Shown piece by piece: positions 7,197 through 14,684 of a stretch of 42,266 bases of DNA. This DNA is from Prevotella sp. (GTDB taxonomy: Bacteria > Bacteroidota > Bacteroidia > Bacteroidales > Bacteroidaceae), in assembly GCA_022775105.1 (NCBI GenBank), contig JALFIX010000213.1:1-42266 (forward strand). Reading direction: 5' to 3'. Numbering within the stretch: the stretch's first letter is position 1; every line of letters begins with the position of its first letter. The position numbers were made by a program, and so were the translations under genes. The notes beneath the pieces are model-generated. The model saw only the letters and a program-made list of their open reading frames with translations, did not search any database and was not told the DNA's origin.

Positions 7197-10100
7197 TTAT
7201 TTAACAACTTTCTGGGTCTTGTTGTTTTCACCAACGATGATGTTGATGCCCTTCTTAACGGCCTTCATCATCTGACCGCCTACAGAGTAGATGCGCTCCT
7301 TAACCGAAGCTGCCTCGATGCCGTCGATGCCTGTCGGAACGATAGGACCGTTCTGAGTCAGGTAATATCTGTTGGCCTGAGTGTCAGAGAAGATTACGTT
7401 GTCAACAAGGATGTCGCCACCGTTGTAGTCGCTGCCTACCTCAACATCGAGATAGATGAGGGCGCCGTTGCGGCCGTTGAACTCATGGTTCTCAACGGTA
7501 GAGGCAACCAGACGGTATGTGCCGCCGCTGATTTCGTTGGCGTGCAGCTCATGTCCGTTGGCACGGTCAGAGAGGCTCTGTCCGGCGAGCTTCATGCCCT
7601 GAGGCAGGGTGATATCCATCTGACCTGCCGAGAATGCGGCTGAGTGGTCGATGTTGATAGCCATGCGGACGGTCTTGCCGAAGATTGTTGTCTCCTCAGA
7701 CTCGTTGGCGAGTGTAATCTTGTCAGCTGAAGCATCGATAGCGCGGGCTCTTGTAGCGGCAGCGGCAGCAGGACCTTCCTTAGTTCCGTAGAAGATAAGG
7801 TTAGAGATGCTTGTCATGTCGGCAACAGTGAACTTCTCGTCGCCATCAACGTCACCGGCATAGCGCTGTGCCTCGGAAACATCAGAGAACTTCTTGGCGG
7901 TAAGAATCCAGCCGCGAACCTCAGAGTAGTCGTTTACAGTTACTTCCTTATCGTTGTCGGCATCACCCACGATGTATGCGAGGTCAACTACGTCTTTGGC
8001 GAGCTGCTCGGCATCAGCCTGGAGCTTGGCGATACGCTCAGAGAGGATAGACCATGCAGAAGGACCATTGTAGCTCTCTTCGAGGTAGCTGATATATATA
8101 TCATAGTAATATACATACTCACCATACTCATACTTGGTACGAACGTCATTACCGTCGATGTCGTTAGATATGCTGTTGTCCTGGGCATCTGCATTGAATG
8201 AGAGTGCAAGAACAGCAAGACGATCAATCTCGTTGGCATCTGCCTGAAGCTGAGCGGCACGGTTGCCACCGTAGAGGCTCTTAGACTTGATAGCAAGAGA
8301 CTTGTCAACTGAATTCTGAATTTCATACAAAGCGCCGTTGGCCTCGAATGTGCAAGCATTCTTCTCCATATCATAGATGGAGCTGTTCAAGCCGTTAATA
8401 TTGCTATTAAGTTCACCCCAAGAGCCCAACTTAACGTCATTGTGGTCTTTCTCAAGCTGCTCACCATACTTCTCGATTGCCTTCTTGAGGTTAGAATATG
8501 TATTGTTGATGATATCCTGACCATATATCTTATCGCGATGAGTGAAGACATTGATACGCTCGTATGCCTCCTCAAGACTTGTGCTGTAAGTCTGAAGTTG
8601 TCCACTCAGCTGGCTATAAATGTTGTCGTTTGTAAGCTGCTTGTTGTACTCATTGTACAGAGCGCTGCCCCATCCGGGAATAGCCTTAGCCACATTGTCG
8701 AGGTCGTAGAGCAGCTGGTCTTTATAAATCAGTATCTGACCATTTTCAACCTTAGCCTCATAGTCAGCCTTAATCAGCTCATACTCGCCACGGAGACCCT
8801 GGATCTCCTCACCGGCAAATGCCAGAGTGGCGGCATTGTAGTTAACCCATGTCTCAGCCTGTGAGAGCGGACCGGATATGCTCTCGATAGCAGCGTCAAC
8901 AGCAACCTTGGCGTCAGCAACACGAGTGTTCTCATACATTGCGTTCAGCTCGCTGTTAATCTTGGCGATGGCAGCCTCCTGAGCTACAAATGCATTGCAA
9001 GTACCTTCGAAGATGTCAACCTTGCTGTTTTCATACTTATCCTTAATAGCCAGAACATCGGTATAGAGTTTGGCAATCTTGAGGTCATAGTCCTTAACAG
9101 CATCGAGGTTTGTCTTGGCAACCTGGTTGTACTCTTCCTTAACCTCGTCGATGATGGCGTTGAGCACAACAACCTCATCCTCGACAGTGAGCTTCTTCAG
9201 GGCATCAACCATCTGTGGATAACCGGCGCGGTTCTTCGCGCTCAGGAATGAGTTGAATGTTTCCTCATTCTCATCGCAAGAGCCTGCTTCCTTCCATGCC
9301 TCAATCTCAGTTCTCTGTACATCAAGTGCTCTCTCTATTTCTGCAATCTTTGCATTTACAGCACCTGCCTGGTGGGCAACAATGACAGTCTTGATGGTAG
9401 CAACAACATCGTTGAAGTCAGATACCAACAGGTTGAGAGCATTGTCGATTCTGCCGTAGGCCTCAAGGTTTTCCTTAGATTCGGCTGACTCATTAGAAGC
9501 TCTCTGATATACGTCAGAGTTCTTTGTGTTTTCGTCAGTTCCATAGTACTGTGCAATAGCCGGACGTACATAGTTCTCAATACTGTAAACAGATGTCCAG
9601 AAGTTCTTTTCAGCATAGTCGATAGTGGAAGCCTTCAAGTTTGCGAGTTCCTTCAGATAAGCGGCGTTGTCGATATATGCGAACTTCTCTATCTTGCTCT
9701 TCTCGTCATTGTAAACCTTCACGGCGTCGCCATGGAGCTTGTCATACTCAGCCTGGCAAGCCTTAGTCACGTCATTGTTCAACTTGGTATAGAGTTCGGT
9801 ATCGAGGGTCACCATCCAGGTGTCAACCTTAATTGCATAATTCTTATCGATGATGTTGCCGTTATCATCTGTAGCGTTACCAACCTTTTCAGCTTCTGCT
9901 ATCACATCCTCTACATCCTTGAATGCGTCATCCTTGTCGTCATATACGAAGTTCTTGATTTCATCTTTCTTGCTGGCAACAGCAGTTTTGGCATTTGTGA
10001 GAGTTGTCTCGAACAATTCCTTGGCCTTTGCATTGACTTTGTTCTGGTAACCTTCAATCAGATCTTTGATTTCAGCATTGAACTTGTTGGCTTCATCAAT

Positions 10101-13100
10101 CCACGTCTGTGCGCTGTAGATATCGTCAACACCGTCAGTTGTGTCAAGAACATACTTGTTGTAGTCAGCATCCTCGTCGCTCTTGAGTTTGCGCAGCTTG
10201 TCAGCATATTCATAGATGGCGTCATGAGTTTCGATAAGGTTGTCGAGAGCGGTCTGCAGTGCGCCATTCTTGATGCTGCTGAAGTCGTTGAGAGTCTTGA
10301 TAGCTTCAGAGAATGTATTGTTTGCAGTAGTATAAACCTCAAGGAAATCATCATGCTGAGCCTTGTTTGTGGCGTCAACGTTGGCGTCATAGTTGTCCTT
10401 GGATGCCTTTGCGATAGCCTCCACAGCATCTGTGATAGCCTTCAACTCAGCCTGGATGTCTGCATCCTGCTTATCCGACTCACCCTTCACGAATGCGTTA
10501 TCGACAGTGGTCTTGAGAGCGTTGATCTTCTCAAGCTCATTGGCGAGTTCTGCCAGGTAATCAGCTGCTTTGTTAGAGAGGTCTTTGTCTGAGATATTGT
10601 TATAATATTCATTCCACTTGTTCTGCAGAATCTCAAGGTCAGAAATCTGGTTGGCATAAGTGTTCTCGTTTACAAGAACATCCTCAGCGAACTTCTCAGC
10701 GTTGGCCTTGACTGCATTAGCCTTCTTTGTGAGGTCTTCCTCATTTGTGGCAGCCTTAACATCGCCGTATGCCTTGTCGGCATCTGCCTGAACCTTGTCG
10801 AGGGCATCCTTATAGCCCTTCATTGTTGTGCGATAGAACTGCAGTGCTGATGAATGGTCGAGCGGATTGATAACGTTGTCCAGTGCATCGAGCATAGCCT
10901 GGTTGGCAGCATCGATAGCAGTCTGGATGCGGTCGTATGCAGCCTTGTTGGCAACGGCAGCCTGGGCGTCTTCCTTGAGCTTGGCAACCTCATCCTCAAG
11001 AGCCTTGAGCTCTGTATCCACATTGGCGAGAGTTGCAATAGCCTGGGCGGCAGCCTCTTTCTTAACATCGTCTGAAGCCCTGTCGTTAGTAGCTATCTTG
11101 TTGAATGTGTTCTCGGAATCTGTCTTTGTTGCCTGAATCTTTGCAAGCGTATTCTGGAGATCAGCCTTCTTGTCCTTGATAGCCTGCTCCTGGTTACCCA
11201 TAGTGGCATCAGCAACAACCTCGTCGAGGATTGCCTGAGCGGCATCAATACGTATCTGGGTCTGGGCAAGAACATTCGTTGCAGCTTTCACAGCGTTGTT
11301 CTTGTCATAAGCAGACTTGTAGTCAGGATACATGTCTGTCAGGTTCTGGATGTCCTCGCTCATGGTGATAGCGGCAGCCTTGTCCATGTACGACTTATGT
11401 TGGCTATCCTTCTTTCCGAGAGCAGTAGTGATGGCTGTATTGATGCTCTTGATGTCTTTCTCAATAGCAGCAATCTTAGTTGCGTAAGTAACTCCACCCA
11501 ACTCGCCGTTAATAGTTACGTTACGGTCGGTTGCAGTATCAACGAGTTTGTCGAGCAATGCCTGGTTGTCGTCAATGTTCTTGACAGCTTTCTCGTATGC
11601 CTCAAGAGATTTTTTTGTCCAAGTCTTATAGTTACTTATATAAGTATTGATGGGTCTCTTTTGTCCTTCGAAGTTGTTTTTCTTGTAGTTAGCTGCAGTC
11701 TTCTTGTCGTACTGTGTTTTTACAGTATTGCTAAGTTTAGTAATATTTGCCTGGATAGTATTTTTTACATAATTTGTGAAATATGTAGCAGGCTTGTACT
11801 TTTTGTCTTTAGACTCCAGCTTGGCAGCTTCTTCCTTGGCAGCGTCAAGTGCAGACTGAAGTACGGCTATTTCATTATCCATCCAAACCTTAGCCTCATA
11901 GTTTTCAATAACAGCAGTCCAAAGATGACCGGCATTGTCATCAATAAAATCAATTGCAGTCTTGATGTCGCCAATCTTGCCATCCTTGTCATTCTTCAAT
12001 TCATGCTTGGCATAGATGCCGGCAATTTCCTCCTTCAGACTGTTAATACTATTCTGGGCGGCAGTGATGTCTGCGTAGCAGTCGGTAAGGTTATACTTTG
12101 CCAAAGCAGCACTGATGTCATCCAACCTATCCTGCTGCTCCTTGATCTTTGCAGCATAGTCGTTGTTCAGAGCTTCCTGAGCTTCCATCAACGCAACATA
12201 ACCTGCCACGATAGAATTGATTTCATCGTTGGCGGTATTGATTACAGTAACCCACTGACCATTAGCTGTTCCTGACTTACCGTCAGCATAAAGGGCATCG
12301 TCCTTAGCCTTGGCATCGTTGATAATACGATACTGCTCCATCAGCTTGGCAACAGCCTCATCCTGCCAGTCCTTATAGTTTGCGGAAGGCAACTTGGCTA
12401 CTGCCTCCTGAGTCTGGGCAAGATAATTTGCCTTTGCTGTATTGTAAGCATCAACTACAGCAGCATGTGCAGTTTCGTTGCTCTTAACTGCATCCTCGTC
12501 TTTCTGAAGATTAGACTTCAGCGTATTAATCTTTGTTGTAGCCTTCTTGATATCAGAAAGTACAGATGACTTCTCATCCAGAATCTTGGTATCCGTGAGG
12601 TCATATCCGGCAATCTTATCGCCAATTGCCTCTACACCGTATGTCTTCAGCTCAGCAACCTTTGTTGCACTTGTATAAGGATACTTGGTTGTATTTCCAG
12701 CCTCTACGAGAGCACCTTGATAAAGAGTGTTGAGAGCATTGTAAGCATTGTCAAGCTCAGCCTTTGCGGTATAAGGTTTCTGAGCCTGGTCAGCCTTGCT
12801 CTGAGCGTTTTCAATACCACTACTCCAATCCTGCTTTTTCGAGTCAGTGATTTCAAGAGTTTTGTCATAATCATAAGCCTCATTCATCTCACCAGCAATC
12901 TTGCTGAGTTCGAGCAGCCATTCCTGCTTGACGTTAGGGTCGTTGGCCTCGATGTGGTTGGCAGCAGCATTCAGCTTAATGCGAAGTTCATCAATCACAG
13001 CCTTCTTGGCAGCAATCATCGCATCTTTTTGCTCTTGTGTCAACTCCTCTTCCGCAGCCTGTGCATAGACAGGAGCGAGTGCCGCAAGAGCGGCAACAGA

Positions 13101-13118
13101 AAGTGTAACTTTGTTCAT
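7197..13118 (-). CDS. Giant coiled-coil surface protein with dockerin, cohesin-like and sorting modules
   Basis: 1973 residues. A signal peptide (1-21, VYAQA) is followed by about 1,690 residues of almost pure helix, rich in Ala, Lys, Asp, Glu and Asn and very poor in Pro and Cys, with heptad-like spacing; a long fibrous or spectrin-like stalk is the natural reading. Near 1716-1775 two EF-loop repeats, DADNDKEVTVND and DVDGDEKFTVAD, make a type I dockerin. A cohesin-like sandwich follows (about 1800-1925, with MAINIDHSAAFSAGQMDITL). The last 45 residues (TGIDGIEA, IYSVGGQMM, ending QKVVK) match the Prevotella sorting tail. It is the first gene of the cluster, with a promoter at 13241-13270. 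The function is unknown; a surface scaffold or adhesin is inferred. Confidence 0.8.
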   Translation of the reverse strand: MNKVTLSVAALAALAPVYAQAAEEELTQEQKDAMIAAKKAVIDELRIKLNAAANHIEANDPNVKQEWLLELSKIAGEMNEAYDYDKTLEITDSKKQDWSSGIENAQSKADQAQKPYTAKAELDNAYNALNTLYQGALVEAGNTTKYPYTSATKVAELKTYGVEAIGDKIAGYDLTDTKILDEKSSVLSDIKKATTKINTLKSNLQKDEDAVKSNETAHAAVVDAYNTAKANYLAQTQEAVAKLPSANYKDWQDEAVAKLMEQYRIINDAKAKDDALYADGKSGTANGQWVTVINTANDEINSIVAGYVALMEAQEALNNDYAAKIKEQQDRLDDISAALAKYNLTDCYADITAAQNSINSLKEEIAGIYAKHELKNDKDGKIGDIKTAIDFIDDNAGHLWTAVIENYEAKVWMDNEIAVLQSALDAAKEEAAKLESKDKKYKPATYFTNYVKNTIQANITKLSNTVKTQYDKKTAANYKKNNFEGQKRPINTYISNYKTWTKKSLEAYEKAVKNIDDNQALLDKLVDTATDRNVTINGELGGVTYATKIAAIEKDIKSINTAITTALGKKDSQHKSYMDKAAAITMSEDIQNLTDMYPDYKSAYDKNNAVKAATNVLAQTQIRIDAAQAILDEVVADATMGNQEQAIKDKKADLQNTLAKIQATKTDSENTFNKIATNDRASDDVKKEAAAQAIATLANVDTELKALEDEVAKLKEDAQAAVANKAAYDRIQTAIDAANQAMLDALDNVINPLDHSSALQFYRTTMKGYKDALDKVQADADKAYGDVKAATNEEDLTKKANAVKANAEKFAEDVLVNENTYANQISDLEILQNKWNEYYNNISDKDLSNKAADYLAELANELEKINALKTTVDNAFVKGESDKQDADIQAELKAITDAVEAIAKASKDNYDANVDATNKAQHDDFLEVYTTANNTFSEAIKTLNDFSSIKNGALQTALDNLIETHDAIYEYADKLRKLKSDEDADYNKYVLDTTDGVDDIYSAQTWIDEANKFNAEIKDLIEGYQNKVNAKAKELFETTLTNAKTAVASKKDEIKNFVYDDKDDAFKDVEDVIAEAEKVGNATDDNGNIIDKNYAIKVDTWMVTLDTELYTKLNNDVTKACQAEYDKLHGDAVKVYNDEKSKIEKFAYIDNAAYLKELANLKASTIDYAEKNFWTSVYSIENYVRPAIAQYYGTDENTKNSDVYQRASNESAESKENLEAYGRIDNALNLLVSDFNDVVATIKTVIVAHQAGAVNAKIAEIERALDVQRTEIEAWKEAGSCDENEETFNSFLSAKNRAGYPQMVDALKKLTVEDEVVVLNAIIDEVKEEYNQVAKTNLDAVKDYDLKIAKLYTDVLAIKDKYENSKVDIFEGTCNAFVAQEAAIAKINSELNAMYENTRVADAKVAVDAAIESISGPLSQAETWVNYNAATLAFAGEEIQGLRGEYELIKADYEAKVENGQILIYKDQLLYDLDNVAKAIPGWGSALYNEYNKQLTNDNIYSQLSGQLQTYSTSLEEAYERINVFTHRDKIYGQDIINNTYSNLKKAIEKYGEQLEKDHNDVKLGSWGELNSNINGLNSSIYDMEKNACTFEANGALYEIQNSVDKSLAIKSKSLYGGNRAAQLQADANEIDRLAVLALSFNADAQDNSISNDIDGNDVRTKYEYGEYVYYYDIYISYLEESYNGPSAWSILSERIAKLQADAEQLAKDVVDLAYIVGDADNDKEVTVNDYSEVRGWILTAKKFSDVSEAQRYAGDVDGDEKFTVADMTSISNLIFYGTKEGPAAAAATRARAIDASADKITLANESEETTIFGKTVRMAINIDHSAAFSAGQMDITLPQGMKLAGQSLSDRANGHELHANEISGGTYRLVASTVENHEFNGRNGALIYLDVEVGSDYNGGDILVDNVIFSDTQANRYYLTQNGPIVPTGIDGIEAASVKERIYSVGGQMMKAVKKGINIIVGENNKTQKVVK

Positions 13119-13240
13119 AATCTGTTCTTTTAATTAATAATTATGTAATTTAAATGTTAAATTCATTCACCTTATTATATTATATAAGCAGAGGTAATGC
13201 GAGAAGCCACGAACGACTTGGGCACACTCTATACTCGGCT

Positions 13241-13270
13241 GCAAAGTTACGTTATTTTTCCGAAAGGCAA
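13241..13270 (-). promoter_or_regulatory. Promoter of the giant surface-protein cluster
   Basis: The minus strand reads TAACTTTGC (13249-13241) followed by AGCCG, with TTG at 13270-13268, 18 bp upstream. The leader is about 115 bases, AT-rich and without an obvious hairpin. Confidence 0.7.
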
Positions 13271-13438
13271 CGTCCGGGGATGCGCCCGTTGGATGAACGA
13301 CTAAGAATAAATGACGAAGTCTGGGGATTATTATTTGAACTGAAATATTGGCAATCTTGAACGGAGACGAATTTCGCCGCAAACCCTTCACCCTTCATTA
13401 TTTCGACGTATTACAATGTATTTCAATATGTTATAACA

Positions 13439-13717
13439 GTGAAGGGTTGCTCCAACCCTTCATAACCCTTCATAACCCTTCATAGTTAATCATATACGGC
13501 ATCTCTGTCAAGAGGATGACAGAGGTCTGTCACGGGGAGACAAGGCCTCTGTCAACTACTTGACAGAGGGAATGAAGTCGTTATGGTCTTAAGTCAAGGA
13601 CATTATGAATTATATTTTAACTATTTAGGTTGACTACTTTTCGTCTTATTCATAAAACAGGGTGACAAGAAAATGAAGGGTTGTGTAGGGTTGTGAAGGG
13701 TTGGAGCAACCCTTCAT
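13439..13717. repeat. 279-bp element bounded by 45-bp inverted repeats
   Basis: The sequence at 13439-13483 matches the reverse complement of 13673-13717 at 41 of 45 positions. Each end holds a palindrome of GAAGGGTTG and CAACCCTTC around a 3-base loop (13441-13461 and 13695-13715), followed by 10-bp tandem units of the AACCCTTCAT type. Partial outer copies of CCCTTCACCCT lie near 13384 and 13764. Inside is a nested hairpin (13503-13568). There is no gene in 13119-13825. It resembles a MITE or a large regulatory or structured repeat. Confidence 0.75.
13503..13568. repeat. Nested hairpin inside the inverted-repeat element
   Basis: CTCTGTCAAG (13503-13512) pairs with CTTGACAGAG (13559-13568), and inside it GACAGAGG (13518-13525) pairs with CCTCTGTC (13546-13553). 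Both stems are perfect. Confidence 0.8.
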
Positions 13718-13825
13718 CCAATAAATACCCTGATTATAAATACATTATATCAAAAATGTGTAGGGTGAAGGGGTATCGGCAAAATTCGTGCAGACTGGAC
13801 TGGGGACTTTTCAATGGGGGCAGGA

Positions 13826-14182
13826 CTACTCCTCGGTGAGATCCGCCTTGTAGGTTTTCAGGAGTTGCTTGGGGAGCTGGAGCGAGAGGGTGTTCTTGTT
13901 GCCGTCGAAGAGGGTGAGCTTCTGCTTTGCAACGTTGATGTGATGAAGGAAGTTCTGGTTGATGACAAGGCTGCGGCCGAGCCTAACGAACTCGCAGGTG
14001 TTGTCGGAGTCGATGGACTCGGCGAAGAGCTGCTCCACCTTGGAGATGCCCATGGTGAGCACCACCTGCACTCCGCTGATATACACAATCTTGGTGTAAT
14101 TGCCGTCGGCAAGCATATATGCCACTGTGTCGGGATGCAACACTATAAGCTCGTCCCTGTTCTTAATATAGACTTTCCTCAT
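13826..14182 (-). CDS. Stand-alone LytTR-domain DNA-binding protein
   Basis: A 118-residue protein consisting almost only of a LytTR DNA-binding domain. The N-terminal strand is followed by the typical segment VAYMLADGNYTKIVY, then FVRLGRSLVINQNFLHHI, and ends near LLKTYKADL. There is no receiver or membrane domain, so it cannot itself accept a phosphoryl signal in the usual way; small LytTR proteins of this type regulate surface or secreted factors in related bacteria. It begins 55 bases after the terminator of the upstream ncRNA and ends just before the inverted-repeat element and the giant surface-protein gene, all on the same strand. Control of that cluster is plausible but unproven. Confidence 0.88.
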   Translation of the reverse strand: MRKVYIKNRDELIVLHPDTVAYMLADGNYTKIVYISGVQVVLTMGISKVEQLFAESIDSDNTCEFVRLGRSLVINQNFLHHINVAKQKLTLFDGNKNTLSLQLPKQLLKTYKADLTEE

Positions 14183-14237
14183 TATTAACCTATACTCTCC
14201 TTGTTCTAAAAAAAATAGTCAGATAACATCATGGCAC

Positions 14238-14272
14238 AAAAAAAGCGTGGAACCGTCGGTTGTCCGTTCCAC
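14238..14272 (-). terminator. Terminator of the structured ncRNA
   Basis: On the minus strand GTGGAAC (14272-14266) pairs with GTTCCAC (14253-14247), followed by GC and seven T (14244-14238). Confidence 0.88.
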
Positions 14273-14593
14273 ACACTGAGGCTCTTGCATTGCCTATCAA
14301 AGTTGAACAGACAACGCCAGAAGCCCACGCCGATATGAAGACACACGACCAATGGGTATTATACAATGATTGCTTGCATAATATCCAATTGGGTTGTGAT
14401 ACAACACACCCGGGGCATCTACCGTTGCTAAGTTCAAGACTTTGATATATGGAGGTTGCAAGATTCCAGTGTGTCCCAAACAGAGCGCCGTGTAAACGCC
14501 TATATTATGTCACGACTCCTTCCCACCCACCCTCGCATCGGCATCAGCATTGCTGCTGAAGCACGGCTAAATCGGCGCAAGCGGTTGGAGTCG
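14238..14593 (-). ncRNA. Structured non-coding RNA of about 355 nt, family unassigned (6S-like candidate)
   Basis: A perfect -7 box precedes it and a strong T7 terminator ends it. The RNA folds along its length: CGACTCC at the 5' end (14593-14587) pairs with GGAGTCG (14519-14513), enclosing a CAGCA/TGCTG hairpin. A second domain pairs ACACACTG (14474-14467) with CAGTGTGT (14278-14271), then TTGCA with TGCAA. Inside that, TATCAAAG and TTGAAC (14447-14432) pair with GTTCAA and CTTTGATA (14308-14295), then CAACG with CGTTG and GCCC with GGGC. It ends in a long apical hairpin (TATTAT/ATAATA). No convincing reading frame is present. RNase P, tmRNA and SRP signature sequences are absent. A long interrupted rod suggests 6S RNA or the Bacteroidales-1 motif; neither could be confirmed. 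Confidence 0.65.
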
Positions 14594-14596
14594 GTT

Positions 14597-14605
14597 GCAA
14601 AGTTA
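14597..14605 (-). promoter_or_regulatory. Promoter of the structured ncRNA
   Basis: TAACTTTGC (14605-14597) is a perfect -7 box followed by AACCG. The expected TSS coincides with the start of the 5' stem of the RNA. No clear -33 TTG is seen. It diverges from the TonB-receptor promoter 43 bases away. Confidence 0.6.
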
Positions 14606-14624
14606 TGAAAAAAATCTGAAATAC

Positions 14625-14656
14625 TTGCATATTCGGAGGAAAAAATGTACCTTTGC
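14625..14656 (+). promoter_or_regulatory. Promoter of the TonB-dependent receptor
   Basis: TACCTTTGC at 14648-14656 has TTG at 14625-14627 with 20-bp spacing. The TSS near 14662 leaves a leader of about 23 bases, too short for a cobalamin riboswitch. Confidence 0.75.
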
Positions 14657-14684
14657 ACCCGATTTTTAACTTTAGTAACAAAAA

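Noticed and set aside
9732..12275. Long plus-strand open frames (286 and 292 codons) opposite the giant gene
   Set aside because: They are hydrophobic mirror images of Ala/Lys/Glu-rich codons on the coding strand, with no promoter and no domain. The minus-strand frame is continuous with a signal peptide and recognised domains.
13154..13360. Small plus-strand reading frame of 68 codons
   Set aside because: It runs across the promoter of the giant gene, lacks a promoter of its own and encodes nothing recognisable.
13382..13775. CRISPR array suggested by repeated AACCCTTCAT units
   Set aside because: The units are 10 bp, directly adjacent or inverted, and have no unique spacers. No cas genes are present.
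14238..14593. RNase P RNA or tmRNA
   Set aside because: The length fits, but the conserved RNase P core and the tmRNA tRNA-like end with CCA are absent.
14238..14684. Cobalamin riboswitch for the BtuB-like receptor
   Set aside because: The structured sequence here is transcribed away from the receptor, and the receptor leader is too short. No B12-box sequence was seen.
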